Source: Antrihabitans stalagmiti (GTDB taxonomy: Bacteria > Actinomycetota > Actinomycetes > Mycobacteriales > Mycobacteriaceae). Taken from it: a stretch of DNA of 64,000 bases. The stretch spans positions 124,001 to 188,000 of the forward strand of contig NZ_JAEMNV010000004.1 in assembly GCF_016482825.1 (NCBI RefSeq), read 5' to 3'. This document shows, one piece after another, positions 27,427-36,268 of this stretch. The number at the start of each line of letters is the position of its first letter. The stretch's first letter is position 1. Below the pieces are notes generated by a model. The model was given only the letters and a program-made list of their open reading frames with translations. It was not told the origin of the DNA and ran no database searches. A program made the position numbers and the translations under genes.

Positions 27427-28278
27427 ATGATGCTGGCATGGCGTTTACGAGCAATCGCGGTCACCGCAAGCCTGCTGTGCGCGACTGTGTTTGCGGGCGG
27501 TGTCGCTGCAGCGGCGCCAGGACACAACACCATCGCAGACGGCCAGTACTACGTCGCCCTGGGTGATTCGGGTGCTGCGACAACGGGTGTGCAGAGCTTC
27601 GATGTCGAGGCGCCGCTGCGGTGCGCGCAATCGACCGCCAACACCCCGAAGCTGCTCGCCCGCACCCTCGGCGTCCAGCTCGACGACCGAACCTGCAGCT
27701 CGGCGAAGATTCCGGACCTCTACGGTTCGCAGGGTCCCGGGGTCGCACCGCAGTTCGATGCGCTCGGCCCCAACACGAAGCTCGTGACTCTCCACATCGG
27801 CGCGAACGATGCGCGGTTCAGCGATTTCATCCTTTCCTGCGTCGCGGAGAATCTCGTTGGCCGCACCTGCGCGCGCGGCGAGGAGTGGAGCGCGGCGATC
27901 CAAGCCATTCGTCCGGCCTATGCAGCCGCGCTGGAGGAGATCCACCGCCGTTCACCTGACGCCAACGTCGTCGTCGACGGTTGGCCGATCTACTTGCGTC
28001 CGCAAGGGTGCGCCGATGCTCTGTTGACCGGGCCGAATGCCGCTTACGTGCAGTCGAAGTTCGACGAGCTGAACTCCGTTGTCTCGAGCGTAGCCGCTGC
28101 TCACGGTGCCGTCTACGTAGAAACTCGGACTGCGGGCCTAGGTCACGATGCGTGCGCGCCACGTAGTGAACGCTGGATCGAACCGGTCCTCGCAGATCAG
28201 ACGCTGCTGCCCTTCCATCTGACGCTGCGGGGGATGAGCGGCATCGCCGCCGAACTAAAGGCCGCAAGCGGCTCGTGA
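27427..28278 (+). CDS. Secreted SGNH/GDSL-type hydrolase
   Basis: A 283-aa protein with an N-terminal signal peptide (basic MMLAWRLRAIAV, hydrophobic core, AAAAPG cleavage region about residue 30). Block I is VALGDSG with the nucleophile Ser about 48, and block III is LHIGANDARF with the Asn typical of SGNH esterases. Several cysteines suggest disulphides outside the cell. It is likely a lipase or esterase acting on envelope or external lipids. Its stop codon lies in the left arm of repeat family 2 copy 2. ATG 27427 is preferred because of the -10 at 27414; a second ATG follows directly. Confidence 0.83.
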   Translation: MMLAWRLRAIAVTASLLCATVFAGGVAAAAPGHNTIADGQYYVALGDSGAATTGVQSFDVEAPLRCAQSTANTPKLLARTLGVQLDDRTCSSAKIPDLYGSQGPGVAPQFDALGPNTKLVTLHIGANDARFSDFILSCVAENLVGRTCARGEEWSAAIQAIRPAYAAALEEIHRRSPDANVVVDGWPIYLRPQGCADALLTGPNAAYVQSKFDELNSVVSSVAAAHGAVYVETRTAGLGHDACAPRSERWIEPVLADQTLLPFHLTLRGMSGIAAELKAASGS

Positions 28279-28320
28279 GCACTTTCGGAGGGCGGAACCA
28301 CCAAAAGGACTCACGAGCCG
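28269..28320. repeat. Palindromic repeat, family 2, copy 2
   Basis: Arms CGGCTCGTGAG (28269-28279) and CTCACGAGCCG (28310-28320) are perfect. The SGNH stop codon TGA (28276-28278) is in the left arm, as for the HNH gene in copy 1. It separates the convergent SGNH and aftA genes. Confidence 0.88.
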
Positions 28321-28329
28321 CGGAGCGGC

Positions 28330-30240
28330 CTAGGTCCTGACAACGAGTACGAAGGGCCCGATCTCGGTCACCTGGAAGCGAGGATCGGCGAACAGTTCCT
28401 CGGGAAAACTGACCGTGTAGCGGCGAACGTTCGGATCGTTCGGGTACACGTCCTCGGCCAGACGCAGGCTGTAGCCGTCGGGTCCGTAGCGGAACAGGAT
28501 CGCGTCCGGCGCGCGCCACGGTGCCGCGTCCATTGCCGCAATCAGCTGGTCGGGGGTTTCGAGTTTGCTCCACTCGGCGATCGCCGCAGCCCGACCGTCG
28601 AAGTCGGCGAGCGGGTTCGCATAATGCGAGGTCAGCGCCTGGAAACCGAAGTACGGGTAGTAGCTGAGGAAGCTCGTGTCTGCCGTCAAGACAACCGTGT
28701 CGGCGCGCGGCCGTTGCAGTTGCGTCGAAAGAGCGTCGTCGATCTCGCGGTAGTACGCGGCACCGCCGGGCGGCCGCTTGTCGGCGCGGACGCCGTTGCC
28801 GTCGGTGTCGCTGTAGGCGGTGTTGATCTCGGGCTCCAGGTGTTGTGGGATGTCCTGCGCGAACGACATCGCACCGGCGAGACCAACGGCGAGCACGGCA
28901 TAGCGAAAACCAGCTGGGCTCCCGATGTTGTCGTAGGCCGAGCGGGTCGCTTCTAGAAATCCGAAAACCCCCGCCGCAGCCAGCAAGCCGATCAAGATCG
29001 GTTCCAAGCGGAACGACAGCAACGTGCTGCCGAGGGCAGTGAACGCCATCGACGCAAGCGACCAGACGTAGATCGCGAGAACACCACAGCCGAGCGCGCG
29101 GGCCCGACGCGACGAACCGAACCGCACCGCGAGCCAGATCGTGCCGATCAGGCAGAGACCGCCGATAGCGGAGAAATGCAGCATCGGAAAGGCCAGCCGA
29201 GCCCCACCCTCTGGCAGGTAATGAAACGCCGTCCCCGATCCGGCCGGCCGGCCGTGGCGAAGTTCCAGCAGATAGGGCGCCCACACGATGAGTGCGATCA
29301 CGATCGCGATGGCGCCGCAGACTCCCAAGCGAACAACGACTGGTACCGCGGCACGCCACGTATTGCCCGCCCGCACTGCGAGCACGGCTGCCAGGACGGC
29401 CATCGCTGTCACTGCAAACGCCGCGAGGCCGAGATAGAGCGTGTAGAACGTTGCGGCGACACCGAGGAACAATCCCGTCCCGATGACCGCGCCCCAACCG
29501 CCCGTGCCGGTGCTGTCGGGACGATGCAAACCTCCCCACGCGAGGATGAGCACCGGCGGAATCAGGACGGCGATGGTCGCGCCGTACGGTTCGGGAGAGG
29601 CGTAGGCAACGGTGACCGCAGCGACCGCCAGCCCGACCACTACCGCCCAGTCACCGCGAATCAGCTTGCTCCACAACACAAGTGCGACGACGGATGCTAC
29701 AGCCAGCGAGGCGATCGCATACGGCTTGTATGCCTCCCAGCCGGCCATGCCGGTCAGGTTCGCGACACGACCGCCGATCCAGAACCAGCCTGCCGGGTAG
29801 AACGGCGGGACGTCGGCATAGGTCATGTCGCGCAGTGCAGCGGAATCGGTCAGTCGCGTGAGGTATTCGGTTCGAAACTCTTGATCGACCGAAATGCCGA
29901 ACAGGTAGAGCTTGGTAGCACCTAGCGGCATGCCGAGTGTGACGGTGACGAATGCCGAAAGTCCGCCCCAGGAAAGCGCTTTCGCGACCAGCGGCCAGCG
30001 CTGGACCCGCAGCATCCAGATCGAGACGCCGAGCACCGCGATCGAGGCCACCTGCCCGACGGTCGTGAGCGCGCGCGTCACGTTCGACGAACTGAACGCG
30101 GGCCACTGAACCTGGGCGAACGCGAACAACCCGATTGCTGAGACGAGGGCAGCGACAACGATCGCCGCCGCCATCTCGGCGAGTGTCGACAGTGCGCGTC
30201 GCGCCGGGGCGGTGCCTGGCGCGATTTCGTCCACCGTCAT
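28330..30240 (-). CDS. aftA: AftA galactan 5-O-arabinofuranosyltransferase
   Basis: A 636-aa polytopic GT-C protein (Mycobacterium AftA is about 640 aa). AftA adds the first arabinofuranose to galactan from decaprenyl-phosphoryl-arabinose. About 11-13 TM helices are followed by a C-terminal extracytoplasmic domain from about residue 470. The first external loop carries the acidic stretch SVDQEFRTEYLTRLTDS followed by YADVPPFYPAGWFWIGGR, characteristic of this family. It is 4 nt downstream of dprE2 in the conserved dprE1-dprE2-aftA order. In mycobacteria embC would follow; here aftA ends at a convergent SGNH gene instead. Confidence 0.92.
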   Translation of the reverse strand: MTVDEIAPGTAPARRALSTLAEMAAAIVVAALVSAIGLFAFAQVQWPAFSSSNVTRALTTVGQVASIAVLGVSIWMLRVQRWPLVAKALSWGGLSAFVTVTLGMPLGATKLYLFGISVDQEFRTEYLTRLTDSAALRDMTYADVPPFYPAGWFWIGGRVANLTGMAGWEAYKPYAIASLAVASVVALVLWSKLIRGDWAVVVGLAVAAVTVAYASPEPYGATIAVLIPPVLILAWGGLHRPDSTGTGGWGAVIGTGLFLGVAATFYTLYLGLAAFAVTAMAVLAAVLAVRAGNTWRAAVPVVVRLGVCGAIAIVIALIVWAPYLLELRHGRPAGSGTAFHYLPEGGARLAFPMLHFSAIGGLCLIGTIWLAVRFGSSRRARALGCGVLAIYVWSLASMAFTALGSTLLSFRLEPILIGLLAAAGVFGFLEATRSAYDNIGSPAGFRYAVLAVGLAGAMSFAQDIPQHLEPEINTAYSDTDGNGVRADKRPPGGAAYYREIDDALSTQLQRPRADTVVLTADTSFLSYYPYFGFQALTSHYANPLADFDGRAAAIAEWSKLETPDQLIAAMDAAPWRAPDAILFRYGPDGYSLRLAEDVYPNDPNVRRYTVSFPEELFADPRFQVTEIGPFVLVVRT

Positions 30241-30244
30241 CGAA

Positions 30245-31006
30245 CTAGATCGGCAGCTTGCGGAAGATCGGCCGCGGAATGTGACGCAGGATCATCATCA
30301 CGTAGCGGAACTGCCCGGGCGCCCAGACGAGCTCCTTGCCCTTGTCCGAGGCCCGAACAGCAAGTGCCGCAACAAATTCCTTGTCGACGGTCAGCGGTGC
30401 TTCCTTCACGTGCGCGCTGAACTTGGTCCGGACCATGCCGGGACGGATCACCAGAACGCGGACGCCGTACTCGCGAAGCGCTTCGCCGAGGCCGAGGTAG
30501 AAGCCGTCGAGTCCTGCCTTGGTGGAGCCGTAGACGAAGTTGGTGCGCTTGACACGCTCACCTGCGGCCGACGACATGGCGATGATCCGACCGAAGCCCT
30601 GACCGCGCATCTTCTCGCCGACGAGCACGCCGACCGACACCGCTGCGGTGTAGTTGACCTCGGCTATCTGCACGGCTTTGCGCTGGTTCTGCCAGAGTTC
30701 CTCGGGATCACCGTCGAGACCGAATGCGACGATCGCGACGTCCACATCACCGCCTGACCAGGCCTGATCGATCACGGCGGGATGGCTCGCTGTGTCGATG
30801 CCGTCGAAGTCGATGACATCGACCTTGGATGCACCGGCAGCCTGCACCTGCGCGACGGCTGCGTCGCGACCCGGATCGTTGGGCAGCGCAGCGAGGACGA
30901 CGCGCGCAGGCCCCTTCTTCAGGTATTCCTCGACGATCGCGAGCCCGATCTCGGACGTGCCACCGAGAAGTAGCAGCGCCTGCGGATTGCCAACGGCATT
31001 GATCAA
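30245..31006 (-). CDS. dprE2: DprE2 decaprenylphosphoryl-2-keto-ribose reductase
   Basis: A 253-aa short-chain dehydrogenase/reductase. With DprE1 it converts decaprenyl-phosphoryl-ribose to decaprenyl-phosphoryl-arabinose, the sole arabinan donor. It shows the nucleotide-binding GGTSEIG near the N-terminus, a Ser in [10 protein letters not shown] and the catalytic YGSTK (Y-x3-K). Length matches mycobacterial DprE2 (254 aa). It lies 15 nt after dprE1 and 4 nt before aftA, a tight operon. Confidence 0.94.
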   Translation of the reverse strand: MINAVGNPQALLLLGGTSEIGLAIVEEYLKKGPARVVLAALPNDPGRDAAVAQVQAAGASKVDVIDFDGIDTASHPAVIDQAWSGGDVDVAIVAFGLDGDPEELWQNQRKAVQIAEVNYTAAVSVGVLVGEKMRGQGFGRIIAMSSAAGERVKRTNFVYGSTKAGLDGFYLGLGEALREYGVRVLVIRPGMVRTKFSAHVKEAPLTVDKEFVAALAVRASDKGKELVWAPGQFRYVMMILRHIPRPIFRKLPI

Positions 31007-31021
31007 TTTAGTAGCTCCAAC

Positions 31022-32461
31022 TCACTGTAGTTCTAGCCTGCGAGCCATATCCGACATGAATACGCCTGTTGGATCGACCGTGCGGCGGACCTTGATCCAC
31101 TCGTCGATCCGTGGGTACATCGCATGGAAAGTATCGGCGGTCGTCCGCGAATCCTTGGCTGTGTAGAGCCTGCCACCGAACTCGAGGACCCGACGGTCCA
31201 GCTCGGTGACGAACTCGTTGAGTCCGGCCTTGATCGGGAAGTCGACGCAGATGTTCCAGCCCGGGATCGGGAAGCTCAGCGGCGCTTGGTTGCCCGGCCC
31301 GAACAGCTTGAACACGTTGAGGAAGGAGTAGTGCCCGCTGGACTGGATGTCGACGATGATGCGTTTGAACTCCTCGACCGCTTCCGGCGGAACGACGAAC
31401 TGGTACTGCAGAAACCCGTTCGAGCCGTAGGCCCGGTTCCACTCGCTCATCATGTCGAGTGGGTGGTAGAACGCCGTCAAACTCTGTGGCTGGTTCCGGT
31501 AGCTCTTCGCCTTGCGGTACCAAACTTCGGTCGCGAGGGTGAAGCTCGCCTTGTTCAGCAACCCGTTCGGGAAGAGGTCGGGGAAGGTGAACAGCGGCTT
31601 CGCGTCGAAGCGCAGCGGGTCCTTCTGCAGCTTCGCGGGCAGCTGATCGAACGTCGCGAGCGAGCCTCGCGATATTGCGGCACGACCGAGCTTCGGCGGC
31701 GCGCTGATCGCGTCGAACCAGCCGGAACTGTAGGTGTAGTTCTCTTCGCTGCCGTCGCTGTGAATGGCGATGGTCTCGTCGAGGCTGGACGTCACGTCGC
31801 CGTCGGCGATGAAGTACGCCGTCTCTGTCGGTGTCATCTCGATCGCCGCGCGCAGGATGATGCCGGTGAGGCCGTTGCCGCCGACAGTCGCCCAGAACAG
31901 CTTGGACGTCGGACCCTTCGGTGTCAGATGCCGAACCTTGCCATCGGCGGTCAGTAACTCCATCGAGCGAACGTGGTTACCGAAACTGCCTGCGCTGTGG
32001 TGGTTCTTGCCGTGAATGTCACACCCGATCGCGCCACCGATGGTGACCTGACGCGTGCCCGGAAGCACCGGAACCCACAGGCCGAACGGCAGAGCTGCCC
32101 GCATCAGCTGATCGAGGGTGACGCCACCGTCCACGTCGACGAGCCGAGTGTCGGCGTCGATCTTGTGGATACGTCGCAGCGGCGTCATATCGACGACGAG
32201 CCCGCCGCCGTTCTGAGCGTTGTCACCGTACGAACGACCGAGACCGCGAGCGACGACGCCACGCTTGAGGTGGCTTGGCTTGCTGTCGTTCTGCTCGGCG
32301 ACCTGCGCGACCGCCTTCGCGATCAGCTCGATATCGGGGGTCGAAAGCACCTGCGCCGTCGTGGGGGCGGTGCGGCCCCAACCGGTGAGCGTGCGGGGCT
32401 GCGTGGGCAACGGCTGGGCTTCGTCGGGCGCCGCTGCCGTCTCCGTTGTTGTGGTGGACAT
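31022..32461 (-). CDS. dprE1: DprE1 decaprenylphosphoryl-beta-D-ribose oxidase
   Basis: A 479-aa FAD-dependent oxidase that oxidises decaprenyl-phosphoryl-ribose at C2', the first half of the epimerisation to the arabinan donor. FAD-binding motifs: [36 protein letters not shown]. The benzothiazinone-reactive cysteine is conserved in [10 protein letters not shown] (Cys about 405 here, equivalent to Cys387 of M. tuberculosis). ATG 32461 is preferred: a TAGCCT hexamer lies 8 nt upstream and the gtrA gene starts divergently only 39 nt away. The open frame continues 22 codons upstream but would overlap gtrA. No Shine-Dalgarno is seen, so the transcript is probably leaderless. Confidence 0.95.
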   Translation of the reverse strand: MSTTTTETAAAPDEAQPLPTQPRTLTGWGRTAPTTAQVLSTPDIELIAKAVAQVAEQNDSKPSHLKRGVVARGLGRSYGDNAQNGGGLVVDMTPLRRIHKIDADTRLVDVDGGVTLDQLMRAALPFGLWVPVLPGTRQVTIGGAIGCDIHGKNHHSAGSFGNHVRSMELLTADGKVRHLTPKGPTSKLFWATVGGNGLTGIILRAAIEMTPTETAYFIADGDVTSSLDETIAIHSDGSEENYTYSSGWFDAISAPPKLGRAAISRGSLATFDQLPAKLQKDPLRFDAKPLFTFPDLFPNGLLNKASFTLATEVWYRKAKSYRNQPQSLTAFYHPLDMMSEWNRAYGSNGFLQYQFVVPPEAVEEFKRIIVDIQSSGHYSFLNVFKLFGPGNQAPLSFPIPGWNICVDFPIKAGLNEFVTELDRRVLEFGGRLYTAKDSRTTADTFHAMYPRIDEWIKVRRTVDPTGVFMSDMARRLELQ

Positions 32462-32469
32462 CGGAGTAG

Positions 32470-32493
32470 AGGCTACCTGGCGCCGGATAGGCT
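32470..32493. promoter_or_regulatory. Back-to-back -10 elements for dprE1 and gtrA
   Basis: On the - strand TAGCCT (32475-32470) lies 8 nt before the dprE1 ATG. On the + strand TAGGCT (32488-32493) lies 7 nt before the gtrA GTG. Both fit TANNNT -10 boxes of leaderless mRNAs, with only 12 bp between the hexamers. The -35 regions would lie inside the opposite promoter or gene. Confidence 0.55.
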
Positions 32494-32500
32494 CGTCAGC

Positions 32501-32962
32501 GTGTCCGGAACCGACCCGCAGCCCCATCTGCCTTTGCCCGTCGAGTTACCACTCGTCGACGAGCCCGGCGGTACCGACGTCGACCTCAAGACGCAGATCA
32601 TCCGATTCGGGTTGACCGGCGGGCTCTCTGCGATCGTCGACTTCGGGCTCTACGTGCTCGGGTTGGCGATCGGGCTGCCCGTTAACGTTGCGAAATCGAT
32701 CAGTTTCATCGCAGGCACAACCACTGCGTACCTGATCAACCGACGTTGGACGTTCAAAGCGCCGCCGAGTCGTGCGCGCTTCGTGGCAGTGGTCGCCTTG
32801 TATGCCGTGACGTTCGCGGTTCAGGTCGGTATCAACTGGGCGATCTACCACGCGCTCGACGACGAGTGGTGGCGTGTTCCTGTTGCCTTCGTCATCGCGC
32901 AGGGAACCGCGACGGTGATCAACTTCATCGTCCAGCGGGTCGTGATCTTCAAGATCAGCTGA
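32501..32962 (+). CDS. GtrA-family membrane protein (Rv3789-like)
   Basis: A 153-aa protein with four TM helices and the GtrA signature: [40 protein letters not shown], and a C-terminal [12 protein letters not shown]. In M. tuberculosis the equivalent Rv3789 sits beside dprE1 and has been linked to decaprenyl-phosphoryl-arabinose translocation or anchoring of AftA. Here it is divergent from dprE1, 39 nt apart. GTG 32501 is chosen because TAGGCT lies 7 nt upstream and earlier in-frame codons run back through dprE1. Its 3' end overlaps the FMN-binding protein gene by 8 bp. Confidence 0.9.
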   Translation: MSGTDPQPHLPLPVELPLVDEPGGTDVDLKTQIIRFGLTGGLSAIVDFGLYVLGLAIGLPVNVAKSISFIAGTTTAYLINRRWTFKAPPSRARFVAVVALYAVTFAVQVGINWAIYHALDDEWWRVPVAFVIAQGTATVINFIVQRVVIFKIS

Positions 32963-33575
32963 GTTTGACGGGACGTGGCTCGGCCTTCGCGCCGAAGTAG
33001 TCGCCACCCTTGGATCGCATGTTGTCGGTACCCCACGCCCGCACCCGGGACTCGGGGACCATTCGCGGAATGTGTTTGCGGCAATGGATGTAGGCCTCTT
33101 CGACATCGACGACGACCCAGCGTTCCGGCAGCCGCCCCTTCGCACGTTCGGTGGGTAGGCCGCGGACCGTTGCGCGAATCACGTCGTCAGCGACGATCCG
33201 GGCGCTGCCGTTGATGTGGAGACCGATGAGATCTTCGACGAAGTCGATCAGCAAGATGCCGATGTGCGGGTTCTCGGAAATGTTGCCGAGACTTGCCAGC
33301 ACACCGTTGCCTCGAAACTCCGGGTAGGCGACCGTGCGTTCGTCGATCACGTGGATGAAGCCGGGGGTGCCCGCCCGGAAACTCGAGTCACACTCGCCGT
33401 TGGCGTCGGACGTTGCGATGAAGGCCATGTCCATCCGACCGACGAACTCGATCATCGTCTCGTTGAGACGGTCGAGTACCTGATCGGAGTAGAACTTGTC
33501 GGCGCGATCCTGGGTGCCGAAGCGCTCCTGCAGCCGGTGCTCGCCGTTACTGCCAGGCCGGTTATCGTCGGACAT
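32955..33575 (-). CDS. Pyridoxamine 5'-phosphate oxidase-type flavoprotein (MSMEG_1061-like)
   Basis: A 206-aa split-barrel FMN/F420-binding fold protein. Features: MDMAFIATSDANGECDSSFR, FRGNGVLASLGNISENPHIG and IHCRKHIPRMV, typical of PPOX-class actinobacterial flavoproteins annotated as pyridoxamine 5'-phosphate oxidase family. True PNP oxidase activity is unlikely; a flavin-linked reductase role is more plausible. GGAGAGGATCCG precedes ATG 33575. It is last in the - strand cluster after oxidoreductase, cyclase and crp genes, 45 nt after crp. Confidence 0.85.
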   Translation of the reverse strand: MSDDNRPGSNGEHRLQERFGTQDRADKFYSDQVLDRLNETMIEFVGRMDMAFIATSDANGECDSSFRAGTPGFIHVIDERTVAYPEFRGNGVLASLGNISENPHIGILLIDFVEDLIGLHINGSARIVADDVIRATVRGLPTERAKGRLPERWVVVDVEEAYIHCRKHIPRMVPESRVRAWGTDNMRSKGGDYFGAKAEPRPVKLS

Positions 33576-33620
33576 CGGATCCTCTCCACAATTTCGAGCA
33601 ATCGTATCCGGTTTAAGCCC

Positions 33621-34277
33621 TCAGCGTGCGGCTCTGTCGAGACCCGCACGGTCGATCACAGTGATCGTCCCCCGGCCGAGCGTCACTATTCGCTTGTCCT
33701 CCAATTCACGCAGAACCTTGTTCGCAGTCGCGCGTGTTGTTCCCGCCATCGAGGCAAGATCATCCTGCGTCAAGCGGATCTCCGCTAACGCATTTGCACC
33801 GCCGTAGACCCGCGCGAGATGGGCAAGCCGTCGTACCACCCGCTCGTCGACCGGCAGATACAACGCCTCGAGCACCATCGCCGACAATCGTCGCACCTGA
33901 GCGGCCAGGGTGTCGGTGAGAAATCGGTCGATCTGTGGCTGCTGTCGCCGCAGCCGGGCAAGTTGCTCGCGGCTCAGCGTCAGAGTCTCGGTGTCCTCGA
34001 TCGCCACGACGGTCGCAGTTCGCCTCGCATGTGGACTCAGCAAAGCCTGTTCACCCCACGAGTCGCCGGGCCCGAGCAGCGACAACGTCGCCGTGTGACC
34101 GAGCGGTGTCGTCACCCGAACGATCTGCCTGCCGGACTGGATCAGATGAACGCAATCGCCCGGATCGCCTTCGTGACAGAGGATGTCGCGCCTGCGAAAC
34201 CGGCGTCGAGTGCAGGTCGAGAGCACGTGTCTGCGCTCGTCGTCCGAGAGGCTGCGAAGCAGATCGAAGTCGGTCAT
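33621..34277 (-). CDS. Crp/Fnr-family cyclic-nucleotide-responsive regulator
   Basis: A 218-aa regulator: N-terminal cNMP-binding beta roll (residues ~10-120, with ILCHEGDPGDCVHLIQSG and GDSWGEQALLSPHARRTATV in the phosphate-binding cassette region) and a C-terminal winged helix (IRLTQDDLASMAGTTRATAN, recognition helix TRATANKVLREL). It starts within the stop of the cyclase gene (ATGA overlap at 34274-34277), so cyclase and receptor are translationally coupled. The cassette GEQALL with a following Arg supports cAMP binding, but binding is not proven. Confidence 0.92.
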   Translation of the reverse strand: MTDFDLLRSLSDDERRHVLSTCTRRRFRRRDILCHEGDPGDCVHLIQSGRQIVRVTTPLGHTATLSLLGPGDSWGEQALLSPHARRTATVVAIEDTETLTLSREQLARLRRQQPQIDRFLTDTLAAQVRRLSAMVLEALYLPVDERVVRRLAHLARVYGGANALAEIRLTQDDLASMAGTTRATANKVLRELEDKRIVTLGRGTITVIDRAGLDRAAR

Positions 34278-36262
34278 CGCATACCTTCGAGGACGTAGAC
34301 CGCGACAGGCTCGCGGCGACCTTTGACCTGCAATTCACCTCGGCTGCTCACCACCGCATTGTCGCCGAGTTGGGCCCTCGTCAGTGGCCCAATGACAACA
34401 GTCCCAGGCTCGGCCAATCCTTCGAGCCGCGCTGCGAGGTTCGTCGTGTCGCCGATCGCGGTGAAGTTGCGCATTTGTGCAGCCCCCACATTGCCAACCA
34501 GTGCGGGTCCGGTGTTCACCCCGACGCGAAACCGTGGCCAATCAGGACGGCCGTCAGCAACGCCCTCGATCGCGCGGTGCAAGTTCAGCCCGGCTCGCGC
34601 CGCGCGATGGGCATGGTCGGGTTGGCGGGTCGGCGCATTGAACAGTGCCATGACGGCGTCGCCGACGAATTGCACGACGGTCCCGCCCTCGTCCAGGATG
34701 ACCGGCACGATCGCGCCGTAGTAGGTGTTGAGCATGTCAACCACCTGATCGGGTGACGACTGCTCCGAGAACGGCGTGAAGCCCCGCAGGTCGGCGAACA
34801 ACACACTCACCTCGGCGATTTCGCCACCGAGACCAGCCTGCGTCGGATCCGCGATGAGTGCCGTCGCGACCGCAGGGGACATGTACGAGCGGAACAGTCC
34901 GTCGAGTTGCTGATACAACCGCGCATTCTCCAGGGCGACCGAGGTCTGCGATGCGAACGAGCGCAGCAGTGCGATATCGGAGTCGGAGAACTCGCCATCG
35001 CGGGCAACCTCGAGAACGCCTGCCGGTGTCCCCTTCACTGTCAGCGGCAGGGTCAACGCGGTTGAGTCCGCGCTGCCACCGTCCGCGAACTGCAGCTGCC
35101 CGCCGCGAATCAGGCCGAGCCGCAACCTGTCTCGATCGAACGCCGAGGCCGCGAGGCCGACCACCTCGTCCAGCAGTTCGGCCTCGCTTCTGATCACGCT
35201 GGAGCGCTCACCGACAGCTGCAAGCGCGCCGAGCCTGCGGACCTGCTCACGTTCGTTGCCGAGCGCGTGCGCGCCCTGTTGCAGGACGGCGATCTGACGT
35301 TCGGTCAGGCCGAAGCGACGCGACAGTTCCACTCCGACCGACCCGAGGGGTTCGGTCGCCGCGACGCCGCCGTCGGCGCGTTGGCGTAGCGCATTCACCA
35401 TCTCCTCGAGCGCTCGCGCGTAGTCGCGTTCCATCGCCGCCATCGTCTGGCGCAGCGTGACCGAGTCGAACAACCCGTGCGCCGACCCCTCGCGCCGAAA
35501 CTGCAGATGAGCGCTGAACACGATGAGCACAAACGCCGCGACCATCAGCAGGTGCCATTCCCACCACGATGCTCGCCAGCTGCGCCCGAACCCGACGGCG
35601 AACAGTGCCTCCGACAGCAGCACGAACGCGGTCAGGACACTGAGCAGCACAACTCCGCGAGTGCGCAGATATTTCAGGAGGTACCGGATCGCTGCGGTGA
35701 GGTAGAACGCCGAACCCACGAACGCCGCGGCGACCAGTGGACCGTGCGCCTCGGACGGGTCGGGCGCCCGATCCAGCGGTGGTAACCCGGCAAGCGACAC
35801 GATGGCCCAGACGGCGAGCAGGACGAGTGGCAACGCGGCGAGCAGCGGTTCGAAACGTCTGATTCGCGCTGCGCCCGACGGTCCGTAGTCGATCGACGAC
35901 GCCAACGCTGCCACCCCGCCGAGAACGAGGCCCACCGGGGTCGCGGCAACGAAACCCGCGTTGGGACTCGACAGGATGACGCCAGGCGTCGCGAGCGCGT
36001 GCAGGCCGAGAAAGCCTGCGTTGAACTGGAATACGAGCGACACCAGAATCAAACGCGCGTCACTGCGCTGTCGCGCCGCGCGAAGCAACACGAACCCGAG
36101 TGCCATCGCAGTCGACGCAGTCGCAAGGACGAGCCAGAAATGTACGCCGTGATGTTCGTAGTGAACGTCGAGGTGCGGCTTCGATACCAGCAACCACAAC
36201 CCGAACGCGGGTATGGAGACGTGGATCAGCCACACGGCGACCCGAACGGGCGACGGCACCAT
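34274..36262 (-). CDS. Membrane-bound class III adenylate/guanylate cyclase with GAF domain
   Basis: A 662-aa signalling enzyme. About eight TM helices occupy residues 1-275. A coiled linker and GAF-like domain follow (about 340-450), then a class III cyclase domain (about 465-640). The metal-binding Asp residues are in LFADLRGFTPFSE and QFVGDAVMALFNAP, and the transition-state Asn/Arg in IGDTTNLAARLEG. Both metal aspartates are present, so it should be active; the usual substrate-Lys position is Gln (VVQFVGD), seen in many bacterial cyclases. The gene is 6 nt after the molybdopterin oxidoreductase and overlaps crp by 4 nt. Confidence 0.92.
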   Translation of the reverse strand: MVPSPVRVAVWLIHVSIPAFGLWLLVSKPHLDVHYEHHGVHFWLVLATASTAMALGFVLLRAARQRSDARLILVSLVFQFNAGFLGLHALATPGVILSSPNAGFVAATPVGLVLGGVAALASSIDYGPSGAARIRRFEPLLAALPLVLLAVWAIVSLAGLPPLDRAPDPSEAHGPLVAAAFVGSAFYLTAAIRYLLKYLRTRGVVLLSVLTAFVLLSEALFAVGFGRSWRASWWEWHLLMVAAFVLIVFSAHLQFRREGSAHGLFDSVTLRQTMAAMERDYARALEEMVNALRQRADGGVAATEPLGSVGVELSRRFGLTERQIAVLQQGAHALGNEREQVRRLGALAAVGERSSVIRSEAELLDEVVGLAASAFDRDRLRLGLIRGGQLQFADGGSADSTALTLPLTVKGTPAGVLEVARDGEFSDSDIALLRSFASQTSVALENARLYQQLDGLFRSYMSPAVATALIADPTQAGLGGEIAEVSVLFADLRGFTPFSEQSSPDQVVDMLNTYYGAIVPVILDEGGTVVQFVGDAVMALFNAPTRQPDHAHRAARAGLNLHRAIEGVADGRPDWPRFRVGVNTGPALVGNVGAAQMRNFTAIGDTTNLAARLEGLAEPGTVVIGPLTRAQLGDNAVVSSRGELQVKGRREPVAVYVLEGMR

Positions 36263-36268
36263 TCGGGC

